Positions 34,255 through 47,284 of a stretch of DNA of 64,000 bases are shown here, one piece after another. The stretch is from assembly GCA_028023455.1 (NCBI GenBank), contig JAQFVV010012400.1:14517748-14581747 (forward strand), in the 5' to 3' direction. The notes under the pieces are model-generated. The model ran no database searches, was not told the origin of the DNA, and worked only from the letters and a program-made list of their open reading frames with translations. The DNA is from Epiperipatus broadwayi. Lineage: Eukaryota > Onychophora > Udeonychophora > Euonychophora > Peripatidae. The position numbers were made by a program, and so were the translations under genes. How positions within the stretch are numbered: position 1 is the first letter of the stretch; the number at the start of each line of letters is the position of its first letter.

Positions 34255-35490
34255 TTATATATCTTCCTTTTATTAGGTTCTTTAATATAAGTTAAAGGTT
34301 TTATATTTTTTACACAATCTACTTTAATATCCATATTTTAAATAATGAATATGTAATGCAGATTTATCATCTCTTCTATTAATTACATTATGTTCTTATG
34401 ATCTTTCATCCAATTGTTTCTTGTATGTCCATAGTAAATCATATTGCAATTTCAATTTTATATATAATTTTCTTTTTATATTTCATATAATCTCTTATTT
34501 TATAATTACTTATTGATTTATCTAAAATTTTATTATTTGGCCATTCTATAATGTTTTTATCTATATAATTTTTATTAATGTATTATACATTTTAGGAAAG
34601 TTATGAAAGTTTTATCTATTTTTTTATTAGAGCTATTATTTTTATTTTTTAATGAAATATTATTTAAATTAGATGATTTATAATTTAGAAGTATGTTTTT
34701 AATATTGTTAGTAATTTTTATATAATTCAGTAAACAATTTTTTTTGTAAAATAGCTATGTCTTTATATGTGTATTATATTTATCATATTTATGCTTTTAA
34801 TAACTACAATCTTTTGCATTCATGCTTGTTGTTAATCTATAAAAATTATTTTTCTTAACTAATCCTTTTTAAGTAGATGTTTTAGTATAATACTGTTATA
34901 ATTATCTATATTAATCTTTACATCTAAATACTTTATTTTAACATCAAGTTTTGTTTTTGTAAATTTAATATTATACATATGTTATTATTAAATTTATTAG
35001 AAATATTATTTATAGCTTGTTTGTTATCATTTATTAAGGTATCAATAGCATACCTAGAATAATGTATTATTTCTTGATTTATTATTTTTTAATAATGAAA
35101 TATATTTTCATTAATATTTTTCAATATTCATTGTAGAAACTAAAAATCATAAATTGTCTACCTTTTTTATTTTCTTTAGTTTTAAGTCTTTTCCAATCTC
35201 CATATAATTTATCCGAATCCTCTATTACCTTAGTCAACAAAACAACTCTTTAATCAATATGTATTTTACTGTAGTTAAACATTGTTAGACTGCTTATACA
35301 TTTGGTAAATAAAAGTCAATGTTAAAATCAAATAAAACATATACATTAAGTTTTTTAATAATATCTTGTAATTTTATTAATCATATTCTTAAAATTTTAT
35401 TAATAGAATAAATATTTTCAATTGTTTGGATTTTAAAATCATTAATAATTGTGAACAGTATCAAAGTTTTGCAGTTAATGAAGCCTAAAC
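34255..35490 (-). pseudogene. Degenerate Penelope-like retroelement: reverse transcriptase end and GIY-YIG-like tail
   Basis: Read on the minus strand, broken frames keep the order of a Penelope-like protein. At about 35035-35064 the motif RYAIDTLI stands where RYVDDTL (reverse-transcriptase motif C) is expected. It is followed by a KFNN-type segment, then KYLDVKI at about 34910-34935 (the usual [FY]LDV block). At about 34385-34440 YYGHTRNNWMKDHK resembles the start of a GIY-YIG endonuclease. Next comes NRRDDKSALHIHYLKYG, the SA..H....G pattern, and an EPNKR end. Many stops and shifts make it inactive. Upstream (35160-35490) the sequence is too decayed to read. Confidence 0.62.
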
Positions 35491-35639
35491 AATGTATCTT
35501 CGAATTGTATTATTTATTTTTTAATAATTCACTTCTATATTTTGTTATCAGATGGCTGGATGTAATACATCTTCCCATTTTCTGCACTAAAATTTGAAAA
35601 GGATTAATAATCATGCTATAATCCACCATTCCGCTTTCT

Positions 35640-35910
35640 TTGATAATGAAGTTATATAAATGGAATGATTTATTACTAGGGATTTAATACAAAATTAAAG
35701 CTCCGGAAAGGACAGAGCTGTGATTTGTGAACTTTCAGCTCCAGAATCGGCTATTTTATAACTTCACTAAAGCATTCAGGTAAAAAATAATGAAGTGCTT
35801 TATTTCTTGGATGTTCATAAGTTTGAACACTGGATAACAGAGCTCGAGCCATGATCCATGGACTTTGAGTTCCAAAGTCTGCCTCTCTATCACTATGCTG
35901 AACATATATA
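35640..35910 (-). mobile_element. Two tandem tRNA-like SINE heads, second family
   Basis: On the minus strand, heads at about 35845-35905 (TAGTGATAGAGAGGCAGACT, then ATGGCTCGAGCTCTG) and 35680-35770 (AGTGAAGTTATAAAATAGCC, then CACAGCTCTG) match those at 23.6, 26.2 and 50.2 kb. The first unit is bordered by inverted AATGAAGTTATATAA / TTATAACTTCACT words. Confidence 0.55.
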
Positions 35911-38900
35911 TATAAAATAATTAAACTGTTAGTTCAGCATCTCTTTTTCAATGGATTTAATTACTTTAACAAATATCTTAATAATATTTCCTTTAAATAT
36001 TGAGTTGCTAAAAAGAATTGCACCAAAGATGTGGAAGATAATGGACAGTTACAAACAATGACTAACAAGTGTTATCAATTTATGATAATAGTGTTTTGGC
36101 TACTTATATATACATTTGGGTAGAGAAATTAAATATGTCTAGTTTTTAAATTTATAAATTCTGGTAGTAAATCTAGAGCTCAACTTTTATCTTTCATTAA
36201 TAATCAGCAATTGAATAGATTATCATTTGACAAGTGATCCATAGACCTTTATCGCTCAAATTTCATAACATTAAACACATTGTAAATGACATAAAGTATT
36301 TCTAGAATGACGGAATGAAAGAGTTGGAAAGTAATGGCAATGTATGATGAACAAGTGTTATCACTTGGTAATAATACATATTTGCATAGTTACCCAAATT
36401 TAAGAGTTATACTCCTATGTGTAATCATTTTTAGCTATTGCAATTATAAGTATAATACTGGTATATCTGCTTTAATTATTTGTTAAAATATCTTCTGTTT
36501 GATTTATTTTTATTGCCTATTTCTTTTATTAATATATTTGTTACATAATTCATTTAAAATCTTATCTCTTTTTTTGCACTTATAATTTTAAACATATAAA
36601 TGTTTAGACATTTATAAAGAAAAGGTAGACATGTTATTTTAAAAATTGACTTTATTCATGCTAAGCATGTTTCAGTACATTGCATACCATAATCATAGCT
36701 ATACTATGTTACTATTATTGGTGGTATTAAGTATACTTGCTTTTATTCAAATTAATTTTAATTTGATGTGTGGTTATGTAAAATTATTTGAAATCTTAAA
36801 GAGCCCATTTCTTTGAGATAGGCATGCTGGTATCTTTTTTATTTATTGCAAATTGATCTTTGGCTATGGTTTAAGTCTCTTTATCCTCGCTCTCAGTACA
36901 AACAATTTTTACCTTAGATAAATAAAATTTATGGCCAGAGTATTTATTGTTCATGCTCTATGAAAATAGCTCTATTGTAGAGATACTTTTTCTGGGCCAA
37001 TCTTGTATATCAATTGCTTTTGATTCACCATAATAGGCATATAGGTAATTAGCTTGAGTGCAGGAGATTTTATAAACTATTTGATGAGTTGATTCAGTGG
37101 ACAATTTATCTTTCAAATTGTTCAGTAAGTTATCTAAAGTTGGGGGAGAACAAAAGCTTATATTAAATTTCTCAGAACAAATTCTTTTTAATTTGATAGA
37201 AATTTTTGGTACATATCATAAGCTTATCCATTTCTTAATATCTTCAGATTTAGATTGCAGCTGTTTTTTCATTTTTTTTTTAGAATCTATCAATGGTATT
37301 ATAAATTTTATTAATATTGTATGCCATATTTTGTAGATCCTTAATATACATATTTATGTTGTTTGTTGTTCACTGATGGAGGAGGGGGGACATAAATAAT
37401 TTAATTTCAGGAGATAAAAAATAAACTTAAACAATTATTTTAATAATCAAAAAGAAGAACAAGAAATAAATATTTAATTTATAACTTTTTACTTATTGGG
37501 CAGGGCTTAAATTAATCAATTATTAAGTATTTAAGGGAATTTGGTTCATAACCAGTCACAAAATATAAATATATATTTTCCACCTTCTCAATTTCTATTG
37601 AGATAAGACTTTTTTGAATAATCATGTTTGTGGCAAAAATTAGTGTTATAGAAGACCTGAACAATATAATAGATAAATATTGAACAGTTAACATGGGTGT
37701 TTCATGCTTTTAGTTGATATAATGAGTAAAGTTTAGTCTCAAAATGTTTGTATAGTAAGAGAGAATGCTTAAACTTTTATGCTGGTAGATAATTGCAATA
37801 TAATGGAGTTTGAGATAAGGGATGGTTGTAAATTTTGAAAATTAATAATTAATTCAATCAAAAGTTTTTAAAAAAGGTGAACCCTTTATTATTATTATTA
37901 TTATTTTTTAATCAAACCTAAAATAAATAATTTTGGTACTTTTTGTATTAAATTAAGTGATTTAATACTAATTTTAGTATGGAAATATATTGTTTTATGC
38001 TACATATAATTTTAGTGTTTTTTGCTATGGTAAGTGATTACTATAAGAAAGGAGAATTAGAAAATTGATTAAAACTGTAAAAAAAAAAAAAAATTCAGAT
38101 GAAAAAGAGAAAATAAAATGATTTTTTTTATTAGCATAAATGTGGGTTTTCTTTTAGAAGAATAATTTTAAACTTCACTATGAAACAGGAAATAGAAGTA
38201 AAAACAAATCATTTCCAAGTAAGAAAGCAGAAATTTTGCAAATGAGATGGCTAAATAAATGATTTGTGAATTTTTATTAATTTAAGTTGTTTAAATTTTT
38301 ATTTTGTGTTTTTAAAAGTTTTATTTTAGTTTTCAGTAAAATCTAATTATATATACAGTATGTGTAGTAATTATATATATTTACACTAACATTTTTGATT
38401 TTATATTTTTCCTGTTTAAAAGATTGATTTAGATGGTAGGCTGTGGGCCTGAAGTGGATTATCCTTAAACACATATTTTTCAATATGAGCTACAACAAAT
38501 CATTGTTATAATGAATGATCCTTTTGGAATTAATTAGTTTATTATTGCAAACCCTATTATATATAAAGTGAAATAGTGATATATGTTGTATCTATATATA
38601 CTACTTCATTTATATGTTATCCAAAACAAATGTAAAAAATTAAATATATATATAAATCCTAGTAAAATTCATAAAAATTTTACAAAATGACAGCAGTCAT
38701 TTTTTCACCATAGAGAAAAAACAAACAAACATTAAAATTAATAAATTTAATGCATTTTATATTGTGGTAATAACAATCTTGTTTATTAACATTTCTTTGG
38801 GTTACGTTAAAAGTTTCACTTTATTATTCTTTCCAAATTTGATTTACAGTATTTTGTGTAATAAAATATTTTCTAAGCATAGTTTTATGCAATTTAAAAA

Positions 38901-39500
38901 CATTCATAAAGTCAATGCAGACTTAAAAACATCAAAATAATTAGAGAGAGCATAGTTTCTGATAAGACTGTCTATAATAAAAAGTTATTGAAGGAAAAGG
39001 ATATCACCTAGAACCTATTTATATGTGATTAAACTCAGAATTTCACTATTTTCATTTTATTAAAAAAAATACAATATAGTAATTTTAATTTTTTTTTCAA
39101 ATGAATGTAAATGAGTAACACAGAGAGTAAACAAATATATATGTAAATGTGCCCCCTCAGTTTACTATTAATATCTGCAGTAGAATTATTTTTAAATTTT
39201 GTTTATACTATAATTTTAATTTATATATGCATTATAATATATATATAACACCTGCATTATATATATGTGCATGTTGAAAAGTTTTGTACACTTATAGTTT
39301 AATGAACAATATATATTTTATTGTAATCAAAAATTATCAATAAAATGTGAAATATTATACACAATTTGCATGAGGGACTTAGAATGAAATTTAATGACTA
39401 TCACAGCTCCAATATATTTGAACTTTTGATACAATATTGATTAGTCATTGAATTTGTAATAGTAATTTTGCTTTTTTAATTTTATTTACTTCAGTGTCAT
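35911..39500. other. A+T-rich non-coding stretch
   Basis: Only short chance frames are seen (79 codons at 37097-37336). A dispersed-repeat word group near 37785-37825 (ATAATTGCAATATAATGGAGTTTGAGAT) recurs at 62020-62050 and 62265-62300. TA-rich runs occur near 38650 and 39235-39260. Confidence 0.45.
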
Positions 39501-39529
39501 TATTATGAAAATGAGTAAACAATATGTGC

Positions 39530-39740
39530 TATACTGATATCTCTAGACTAGTTATTAGCTATTCAGTGAGGAGCATTGAAAAAAGATCAACAATCAAAAA
39601 TCAATCTAGAGATATAGCATTTATTATCTAGAGTCCATTGCTTACTCTTGCTTGCATTAAATGAGTCTGGAGTAGAATCAAATATTACTTTCAATTCATA
39701 TATTGAAACAAAGTAGAGAAATTCATGTGATGTTTTGTTT
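39530..39740 (+). mobile_element. Old relic of the hairpin retroposon
   Basis: It keeps an arm word (TCTCTAGACTAGTTATTAGCT), its inverted partner (AATCTAGAGATATAGCAT), the CCATTGCTTACTCTTGCTTGCA part, and the family tail ending TTCATGTGATGTTT at 39725-39738. No target duplication is left. Confidence 0.5.
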
Positions 39741-39789
39741 GATATTTATTAAATAATATGCATCTTGCAGAAAATGTCCAAAGTTATTT

Positions 39790-40122
39790 TTATAAACAAT
39801 TCCAATAAGCATTAAGAACATAGAATGTACAGATTTTGTGAGTATTATTCAAAAAGTTTTTTGTTTTGAAAAGGAAGTTTATACTGCTGAAACAACAATG
39901 GCATATAACATTATAATAGTTCTTGCTTCTGAGCAAACTATTGGTTAATTTTTTAAAAAAATAAATCAATCTGTTTTTCAGAAATTTTTTCATTATAAAT
40001 TTTTGAAAAAGACTAGATGTATCAGCATTTTGATCAGCTACAAAGGGCTTCAGAAAATTAGAAGCACCTTTGACAAAGATCTCTTGAAAATGAGCACCAA
40101 CAACTCGAGTCTTTTGACTCAA
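39790..40122 (-). CDS. Unidentified 110-codon open frame
   Basis: Its first half, beginning SQKTRVVGAHFQEIF, has a more balanced amino-acid mix than other chance frames in the window. The second half is Lys/Asn/Phe-rich. It may be a fragment of a decayed element or exon, or chance. The product is not recognised. A relic of a mariner-type gene begins 90 bases away on the other strand. Confidence 0.2.
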   Translation of the reverse strand: MSQKTRVVGAHFQEIFVKGASNFLKPFVADQNADTSSLFQKFIMKKFLKNRLIYFFKKLTNSLLRSKNYYNVICHCCFSSINFLFKTKNFLNNTHKICTFYVLNAYWNCL

Positions 40123-40214
40123 GCTTAAAAAGATTTATAAAAGGAATTGTATGGAATTGGAAGTTTAATAGCTTTGCATAAAAAATTCTAACAAAAAGTG
40201 GATACTGAAAGTTT

Positions 40215-40415
40215 ATTATTTAAAGACAAGTCATGTTATTTTAACTTTGTGAAACAGTTATGAATGAAGCAACTTTTCACATGACAGATAAAGTTAAATG
40301 CCACATCAGAACATGGGAATTTGAAAACCATATTATATTGAACATCAGTTAGATTCATTCTACAAATATAAAGATGAGCACATAAGAGTTTACTGATAAT
40401 AAAAAAATTAAAAAC
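40215..40415 (+). pseudogene. Mariner-type DDE transposase fragment
   Basis: A frame beginning near 40261 reads MNEATFHMTDKVKCHIRTWE and continues FENHIILNI. This resembles the [DN]E[AS]TFH...GKVNRHN.R.WG.ENPH segment that follows the second catalytic Asp in some mariner-like transposases. Stops occur soon after. Only this block survives, and no ends were found. Confidence 0.5.
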
Positions 40416-41540
40416 AAACTTGTGTGTGACATTAAAAAAAAATTTATGTGTGACATTAAAAAAAACTATAAATTTTATAGTCTTTTAAAAATAACCTTTC
40501 AAAATGTGTCAAGGATTTTTTGACTTATTATGCTAGTTATTAAAATTATTTTGTCAAATTACTGATTTTATTCTATTCATTGTATTAATGTTTTATTTTT
40601 TTAATTTTAAGAAAATACTGTTTATAAAGTTTAATTATATAAAAGTTTTTTTTTTAAAGGTACTATACTGATTAAATTCAAAGTAATTGTATTTTAACTA
40701 TTAGGTTAAAATGAATTTTAAAAAAAATTAAGAATGAATAATTAATTTTAATTATTGATAAAAGCCTATCCTACTTTATGAATTAATAATAAATAAAATA
40801 AATATGGTTTTTGATATATTCATTCATTTATATATATAATTTTTATCCATTAGAGAAAATAATTTTTTAAATTCTTTAAATTATCAGTTTAATTGATACT
40901 AAATTATTTTACATTTAATATTTAACATATTTTAATATAATAATTAATACTTTACAACATAAATATATTATTATGATAGCATGCTTCAACATATAAAAAA
41001 AATTAAGAATGATATTACTGTGTTGGTATATTTAGGTTTATTATGTATGTCAATATTAAGATTAATCTTAATATATCCAATTTCATTATTTAAATTTTTA
41101 ATACAATATCATATTAACATTTTTAGTATTTTTTTGCAGTATTATCTATCAAATATTTGCTTTTTTAAGTTTACAAAACTATATAAAATATCTGAATTTA
41201 CTAGCAGAAGGTTATGTCAAATTTAGTTAATGCCCAGTAATCATTATTTTTAACAGGAATAAGTTGATTAAGAATTTATTAAGTGTTTAAAAATGGGGCT
41301 ATTATAAGCAAAATGATCTAGATTTAAATAGAAAATATCAAGTAAAATGTTCATTTAAACATAAAAAAATAAGACATGTTAAATAAAGTAATGTTTAGTT
41401 TCTTATATATGGCAAAATAAGAACATAACTAAACTTCAATAAGATTTTAAAAATAGAAATTGACAACTCCTTCAGTATCATTTAAAAATTATGTGTATGT
41501 AGAATATTTGGAAAAAATATACATATTGAAAGCTAATAAT
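40416..41540. other. A+T-rich non-coding stretch
   Basis: Includes a short tandem repeat of TGTGTGACATTAAAAAAAA near 40421-40465. The 81-codon frame at 40981-41226 has low-complexity composition and is treated as chance. Confidence 0.45.
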
Positions 41541-41553
41541 ATAGCAAATTTTT

Positions 41554-41997
41554 AAACCACTAAACATCACATAATCACCATTTTTTTATGCTTGCACATA
41601 ACTGTTATTAACACAGGCAAAACTCTCAATACAGTAGCACCACTCAGTGCCAGCCAGAGTAATCAATGAATGCCAGAAGGCTTGTGCATAAAATCCCCAT
41701 CTAGTGTCTACTCATCCAATATCTCTAGACTAGTTTCTGGCTTGTTTTCAATTTTGTTCTCAGTTTTGTAGTTAAATAGAGATAAAAGGTGGCTGCTGGA
41801 GGGTTGCATTAGATCTTAAGATCTAGGCGCAATGCTCTCAGATCCAAGGTTCCTCACTGATGAAGGCCAAAAGCCAGAAACTAGTCTGGGGATATTGGAT
41901 GAGTAGGCACTAGATGGGGATTTTATACACAAGCCTTCTGGCACCCATTGACTCTACTCTGAGTGGCACTACTGTTTGGAGAGTTTTGCCTGTGTTA
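41554..41997 (-). mobile_element. Hairpin retroposon, copy 3
   Basis: The 444-base element is flanked by 13-base direct repeats with one mismatch, ATAGCAAATTTTT (41541-41553) and ATAGCTAATTTTT (41998-42010). Arms of about 170 bases (from 41588 and to 41995) begin ACACAGGCAAAACTCTC and share the GCCAGAAGGCTTGTG block. Part of the loop present in copy 2 is deleted. A perfect AGATCTTAAGATCT palindrome lies at about 41812-41825. The conserved tail (reverse complement of the 41557-41585 region) identifies the minus orientation. Confidence 0.82.
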
Positions 41998-42010
41998 ATA
42001 GCTAATTTTT

Positions 42011-42600
42011 CTTATTGAAAAGATGACACTTATAAACAATTAATGTTTTTTAACCAAAATCATGGACAGATATATATATAAATCATAGGATTATAATCTT
42101 CTGAAATAAATTTATTTTGGACTTTTGCAATAATGTCTATCATAATAAAGGGCAATGAGAAAAAAAAATTCAATAAGTTACTTCAATCAAATTAATGAAC
42201 ATTAAACATTTCAAAAAGAAAGAAAAATATTTGGCTCTTCCGTTAAAGAATATTCCCTCCAATCTAAAAGTGCCATTTCTAAGATCATATGTACAAGCAT
42301 CACGTTACAATTATTAACATATTTGTTCATGTTATAAACTGTTAATGAAAATATGGATAACTTCTAATTGCTTTAAGAATAGAGCTACCAGAAATGCTAT
42401 TATTGTAGTTATAATGAGAAACAATTTTTGTACTTTAAAGAGTTTTTTCCCCACTTAAAAACAGTGATTCATTAATTGTTACTGTATATAAAATCAAACA
42501 TCATATAATTTTCTTAACTTACACTTTACATCTGCAATAAGATCGGTAATCTATTCTATTTCTTTAAACATCTAATTTAAATATGAGTAATAAAGATACA
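42011..42600. other. A+T-rich non-coding stretch
   Basis: Nothing recognised. Confidence 0.4.
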
Positions 42601-42790
42601 GCAGATGGGAGTACCAAGCAAATCCCCAGACTTGTGTCTATTTATTAGAGATGATTAAATTGTATACACAGATAGTCATTAGATTGGATAAAGATGGCAA
42701 CTGGACATATATATATATAATTCAATACTTCTCATTGATGAAGGTCAATAAACAGGAACTTGTGTGTGCATGAGAATTTGGTTAGTTATT
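42601..42790 (+). repeat. Diverged hairpin-retroposon arm relic
   Basis: The block order GATGGCAACTGGA, AATACTTCTCATTGATGAAGG, CAATAAACAGGAACTTG and GAGAATTTGG parallels the arms at 4.7 and 41.8 kb and the pair at 31.6-32.0 kb. Confidence 0.4.
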
Positions 42791-43700
42791 TTGGTATTCA
42801 TTGCTGATTCATATTTATGATAGCTTCAGTACTATACTGCAACCTGCACCAATTATTTATATATACATATTTTCATTTATGCCTTTTATCTTGTACTGAT
42901 TCCTCTACTATAGTTCATCTTTCATTATCTAAAAAATTCTTTAAATGAAGATCTGTATTTTTTTAATCTTTATTATATTTTTTCTATTATTTACTGCTTT
43001 CTTCATTTATTTTGTTAATTTTTCTTTACTTCTTACTATTAATATCTAATGGGCAACAGAAACAGAATCAAAATCATCTGACAATAAAACAGTATTGCAA
43101 GATATATATGAGAAAGCAATTATAAATCAAATCCATATACTGTAGTGAAAATGTTATAAATAGATAGAATGTCATTCATAAGATTGACTAGAGTTAACTC
43201 AACCTGAATATTTACATAAAGAAAAAAAAAGGAAATCAGTAATTTAATAAATTAGATCTTTAAATCATCACTAACATACATCAATATATGTTGTTGCTAA
43301 CAAATGTTTGAATTTTAATTATTTGCATTTAGTTTTTCCGTTACTATAATTGATTGAAGAGTCAAGTTTCTAATTATTGTTTTGATGAAGTTTTATATTT
43401 ATAAGAAATCTTACTGGATTGTATAAAATAATTTCAGTCAAATAATTTCTTCACTATCCAGAATATATATTTTACTATATGACCATTGCCAGATAAATGT
43501 TTATTTTGCAATAGTTAAATTATGTAATCCAACTTTAGGTGAATATCAATTTTAACAAAAAAAATTAATCTGTTATTTATCGCTAGTTATCTATATATGT
43601 ATGTGCATAATTTATTTTCCAAAGGAAAAAAATTCTAACATGTTTATGAATTTGTGGGAAAATAAGCATATAGTAAGAGATAGTATCATATAAGCCCCTA
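42791..43700. other. A+T-rich non-coding stretch
   Basis: Nothing recognised. Confidence 0.4.
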
Positions 43701-43818
43701 TTTTATATTTAATCTATATTAGAATGGGCTTTACTTTCTCTATATCCAACTTTGCAACAACTGAGTAACCAATGAACTTGGACAGGGTGAAGGAAGCTGT
43801 TGAAATAAATTGTTCATT

Positions 43819-43830
43819 GCCATCTACTGT
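43819..43830 (-). promoter_or_regulatory. CTCF-like core motif
   Basis: The minus strand reads ACAGTAGATGGC, matching CCASYAGRKGGC except at the first base. It sits in a G+C-richer patch of about 130 bases (43725-43855) with no other recognised feature. Confidence 0.28.
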
Positions 43831-43855
43831 CCATTGACCTGTTATGATCAATGTT

Positions 43856-46547
43856 TGTATAATGAATTAAAATAGAGATCAAAATATTATCACTCTTACA
43901 AAAATAATTCTACATAGTATGGATTCATCACAATTTTATTGTATTTTGATACTTTGCTACTGAGAGACTGTCTTATGCTGGTTATACTTTTAGCACATAT
44001 GAGTTAAACAAAAAATACCATAGTAGTGGGCAGCAGCACATTTTTTAGCCAAGGCATCAAGATGAGTAACATTGGTAAGACTCAAAACTAGACAATCACT
44101 GGTTTCAATGGTATATCTTAATGATCATAGAACTGTGAAGAAGAAAGCAAAGGTAAACTATTTATATATTTATATAAAAAAAAAACTATTAGAAGAAAAA
44201 GTTCAAAATATCTTAGTGCATAATTTACCAGGTATTTTCAATTCAATGAAGTCTAACAACTAAGATATCGTTTTCAAATTAACATAAGCTTAATAAAATG
44301 TTTCTTAGTTATAGGCCACCTATGTTTTTGCTGAAAATTATCTGAAGTTTGCTTACTTCTGAAATATATAGTTGTTGAATTAATTTTAGATTTATATAAT
44401 TATTCATGCAAATTGGCTGAAATTCATGATATTACGATTTTTGAAACTTTATTCAAAGTTTTGATAAAGAAAACAATACTACTTTTTAATGGTAAGAATA
44501 TAGACTTCACTGTTAGAAATTTAAATATGGATTTGCAGAATACATCTTAGGATTAGCTATAAATATGTTAGTTATTTGTTTCTATTATGGCTGAGAATAT
44601 TTTTCTTCATATTAACTTGTATTAATATAAGAAGTGTAGTTATATGTTGATGATAGTGTTTACAAAAATTGTTGGATTTTTCAAATTTTTTTTCCTAACA
44701 TCAAGATAATATTCTAAGATTTTAGTAGAAAAGAATAACCTTTAAGAACATCACTAATATTTAAAGAAAATTCTCTTTTTGAAAACATTATATAAATATG
44801 CTTTTTATAAAAGAAAGCATTTTTAAAAAATAAATTGGAATATCATTATTTTTAAAATTTTGTGTTATTTTTTAGCTTCCTTCTTAATATTTCTAATTGT
44901 CTTTTGAATATCAAATATTTTTATATCTAAAATGTTATTTCTATTTTTAAATTAAAAAATATTCATGCCTTTTGCAGTCTTTCTCAAACAGCTTGATCAA
45001 TTTCTTTAGATTAATCTTTCAGAATATGCTCTTATACAAAAATACCCGCATCATTCAATACTGGTACTCTTCGGAACACAAAGTTTTATGAAAGTAAAGT
45101 GGTCTGATGACATTGCTGAATAATAGATTTCTTTATAACTTATGACTTTTTCACCCAATAATTGCATCATATTTCAGGTTTAATAAACACACTGCAGATA
45201 TTATCACCATGTTTTATATACAGTATGTACATATGTGACACATTAACTTTTTATGCATTTAAATTGAAGATACAATTTTCATTATGACATTAGATTACGT
45301 AATAATAAAATAAAATGTTTGTTCCATAAAGTTATTATATCATAAAAAACACATCTGAGAAAATATAATCATTATCATAAAATAAAATAAATTTGTTTCT
45401 ACTTTTAAATGACTTTACATAAAATTTCAGTTAAAGTTCCATATAATAGTATTTTCCAATTATTAACATTTTGATAGAGGTATTTTTTTTTAATAAAATG
45501 CATATTATGTAATAATTTTTCAAATATTTATTTGATACTAACATTACATTTAGGGAATTTGTACATATATGCACAAACATGCTAATAATTTTAATGAGGA
45601 TGCAAATGATTTTATGGCTGATCAAATATGTAACATTAAGTATATAAATATTCCATAGAATAAACAAATTTGAATATTTTACTAGATAATTTATAAGCAA
45701 GATCCTCAAAGAATGTTTTTTTAATAAATCTATAAATAACATCAACTTTTTATCTGACAAAATAGATTAACATTGATATAACAAAAGCTAGGTATAATAT
45801 ATACAGGTTTATTTAAAGCTATTTTTTGAAAATTTGGCTGGTAAATTAATCCATGAAATATAAAATTTATTCTACAAACTGTTGATTAACTTATTTTTAT
45901 AATAAAAAGTATTTTTAACTTTTGGAAAAATCTTGAAAATTCCTATCAAATAATTTTTAAAATGTCTACACTGAATTTTTTGTGATTTGTTTTCTATAAT
46001 TTTTTTTAAAAAGCTTTTATATATATAAAATCATAATCATACTACCATTTTGAAAATACTATTTTAAAGAGAAATTAATTTATTTATAAGATGATATATC
46101 ATATGCTTGCATAATGCATACCATTCTATTTTTTTTACTAAAAAACATTTCATTTAATTTCTGAAGATATAGATTTGAGAATTAAAAACAATATTGTACT
46201 ATTACCACTGCAATATAAAAAAAATATATATATTAAAAATATAGAAAATCTTTCAATAGATGAACATTAATATATTTAAAACATTTTATATATGTTTTCC
46301 ATTTTGTCAAAAATAGTTAAAATTAATTTTATGCAGATGAAAAACAACTGGTGCAAATACTTTTCTAATTTTGAATTTTCTTCCACTGACTTAATGAGAG
46401 GAGTTAAAAAGAGAAATGAGTTTTAAGAAATTAAAAAAAAGAAGATAAAAAACAAACAAACATATTGTACTTGAAGACAATCACTAATTAATATTAATGC
46501 TGATTTTTTGAAACATCTGTAATTATTCTGATACTAAAAACCTTATA
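43856..46547. other. A+T-rich non-coding stretch
   Basis: Short open frames (63 codons at 44072-44263 plus, 109 codons at 45431-45760 minus) lack motifs. The latter is Ile/Leu/Asn-rich low complexity. A coding-like patch near 45030-45115 is too short to assign. Confidence 0.4.
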
Positions 46548-47284
46548 GGTACTGTGGTATTAGAGCTGCGACATGAAGAGTTATAATTGTTTAATCATTA
46601 AATTAATTAAGTTATTAAATCAAAAACATATTTTTAAATCTACATGTTAAAAAAAAAAAACAATTTAACAAAAAAAAAATAATACGAAAAGCAATGTGAA
46701 GAATAGTTAAAATGCGTGTTTAAATCAAATTGAGGGTGTGCATAATCTATTTTAATACATTGTACAGGCTTACACCTGCATTTATATATGTAATATATGC
46801 GGGATTCGAACTCTTTAAGGTATGAAGATTGGTTATCTTAATATAAAGCTGAGTACTAATTGTATATATGTGTGGAGATGGTCATCTGAACCAACTGATG
46901 AGTGCTGGTTTAGCACGAAATATTGGTGATTGTTTATCTTTTCAACATGTGTGTGATCGGGTGAGTCAGCAATATAAGATGGCACTGAGAGTTGTGGGTC
47001 GTGTGAAAGTCTGAGTTCGAATCCCGCATATATCACATATATAAATGCAGGTGTAAGCCTGTACAATGTATTAAAATAGAATATGCACGTGCAAACGCAC
47101 ACTCAATTTGATTTAAACACGCATTTTAACTATTCTTCACATTAATGCTTTTCCTATTTTTTTTTGTTAAATTGTTTTTTTTTTAAATGTAGATTTTAAA
47201 ATATGTTTTTGATTTAATAACCTAATTAATTTAATGATTAAACGATTATAATTCTTCATGTCGCAGCTCTAATACCTCAGTACC
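46548..47284. repeat. Long inverted repeat around a SINE, arms about 265-271 bases
   Basis: Arms 46548-46812 and 47014-47284 are close reverse complements, with only scattered differences and a short insertion near 47080-47095. Both outer ends read GGTACTG.GGTATTAGAGCT. Both inner ends read to GCGGGATTCGAACT, the B-box complement of a tRNA-derived SINE. The 200-base loop holds the rest of that SINE, the family at 20.1 and 23.1 kb in the opposite orientation, with a perfect B box AGTTCGAATCCCGC at 47014-47027. The translated minus frame over it is an artefact. No clear target duplication was found. The two arms are much more similar to each other than most repeats in the window. Confidence 0.82.

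Noticed and set aside
45431-45760. 109-codon minus-strand open frame
   Set aside because: Ile/Leu/Lys/Asn-rich hydrophobic low-complexity sequence without motif, judged to be chance.
46833-47102. 89-codon minus-strand open frame
   Set aside because: It covers the SINE in the loop of the long inverted repeat, so it is a translation of a non-coding repeat.
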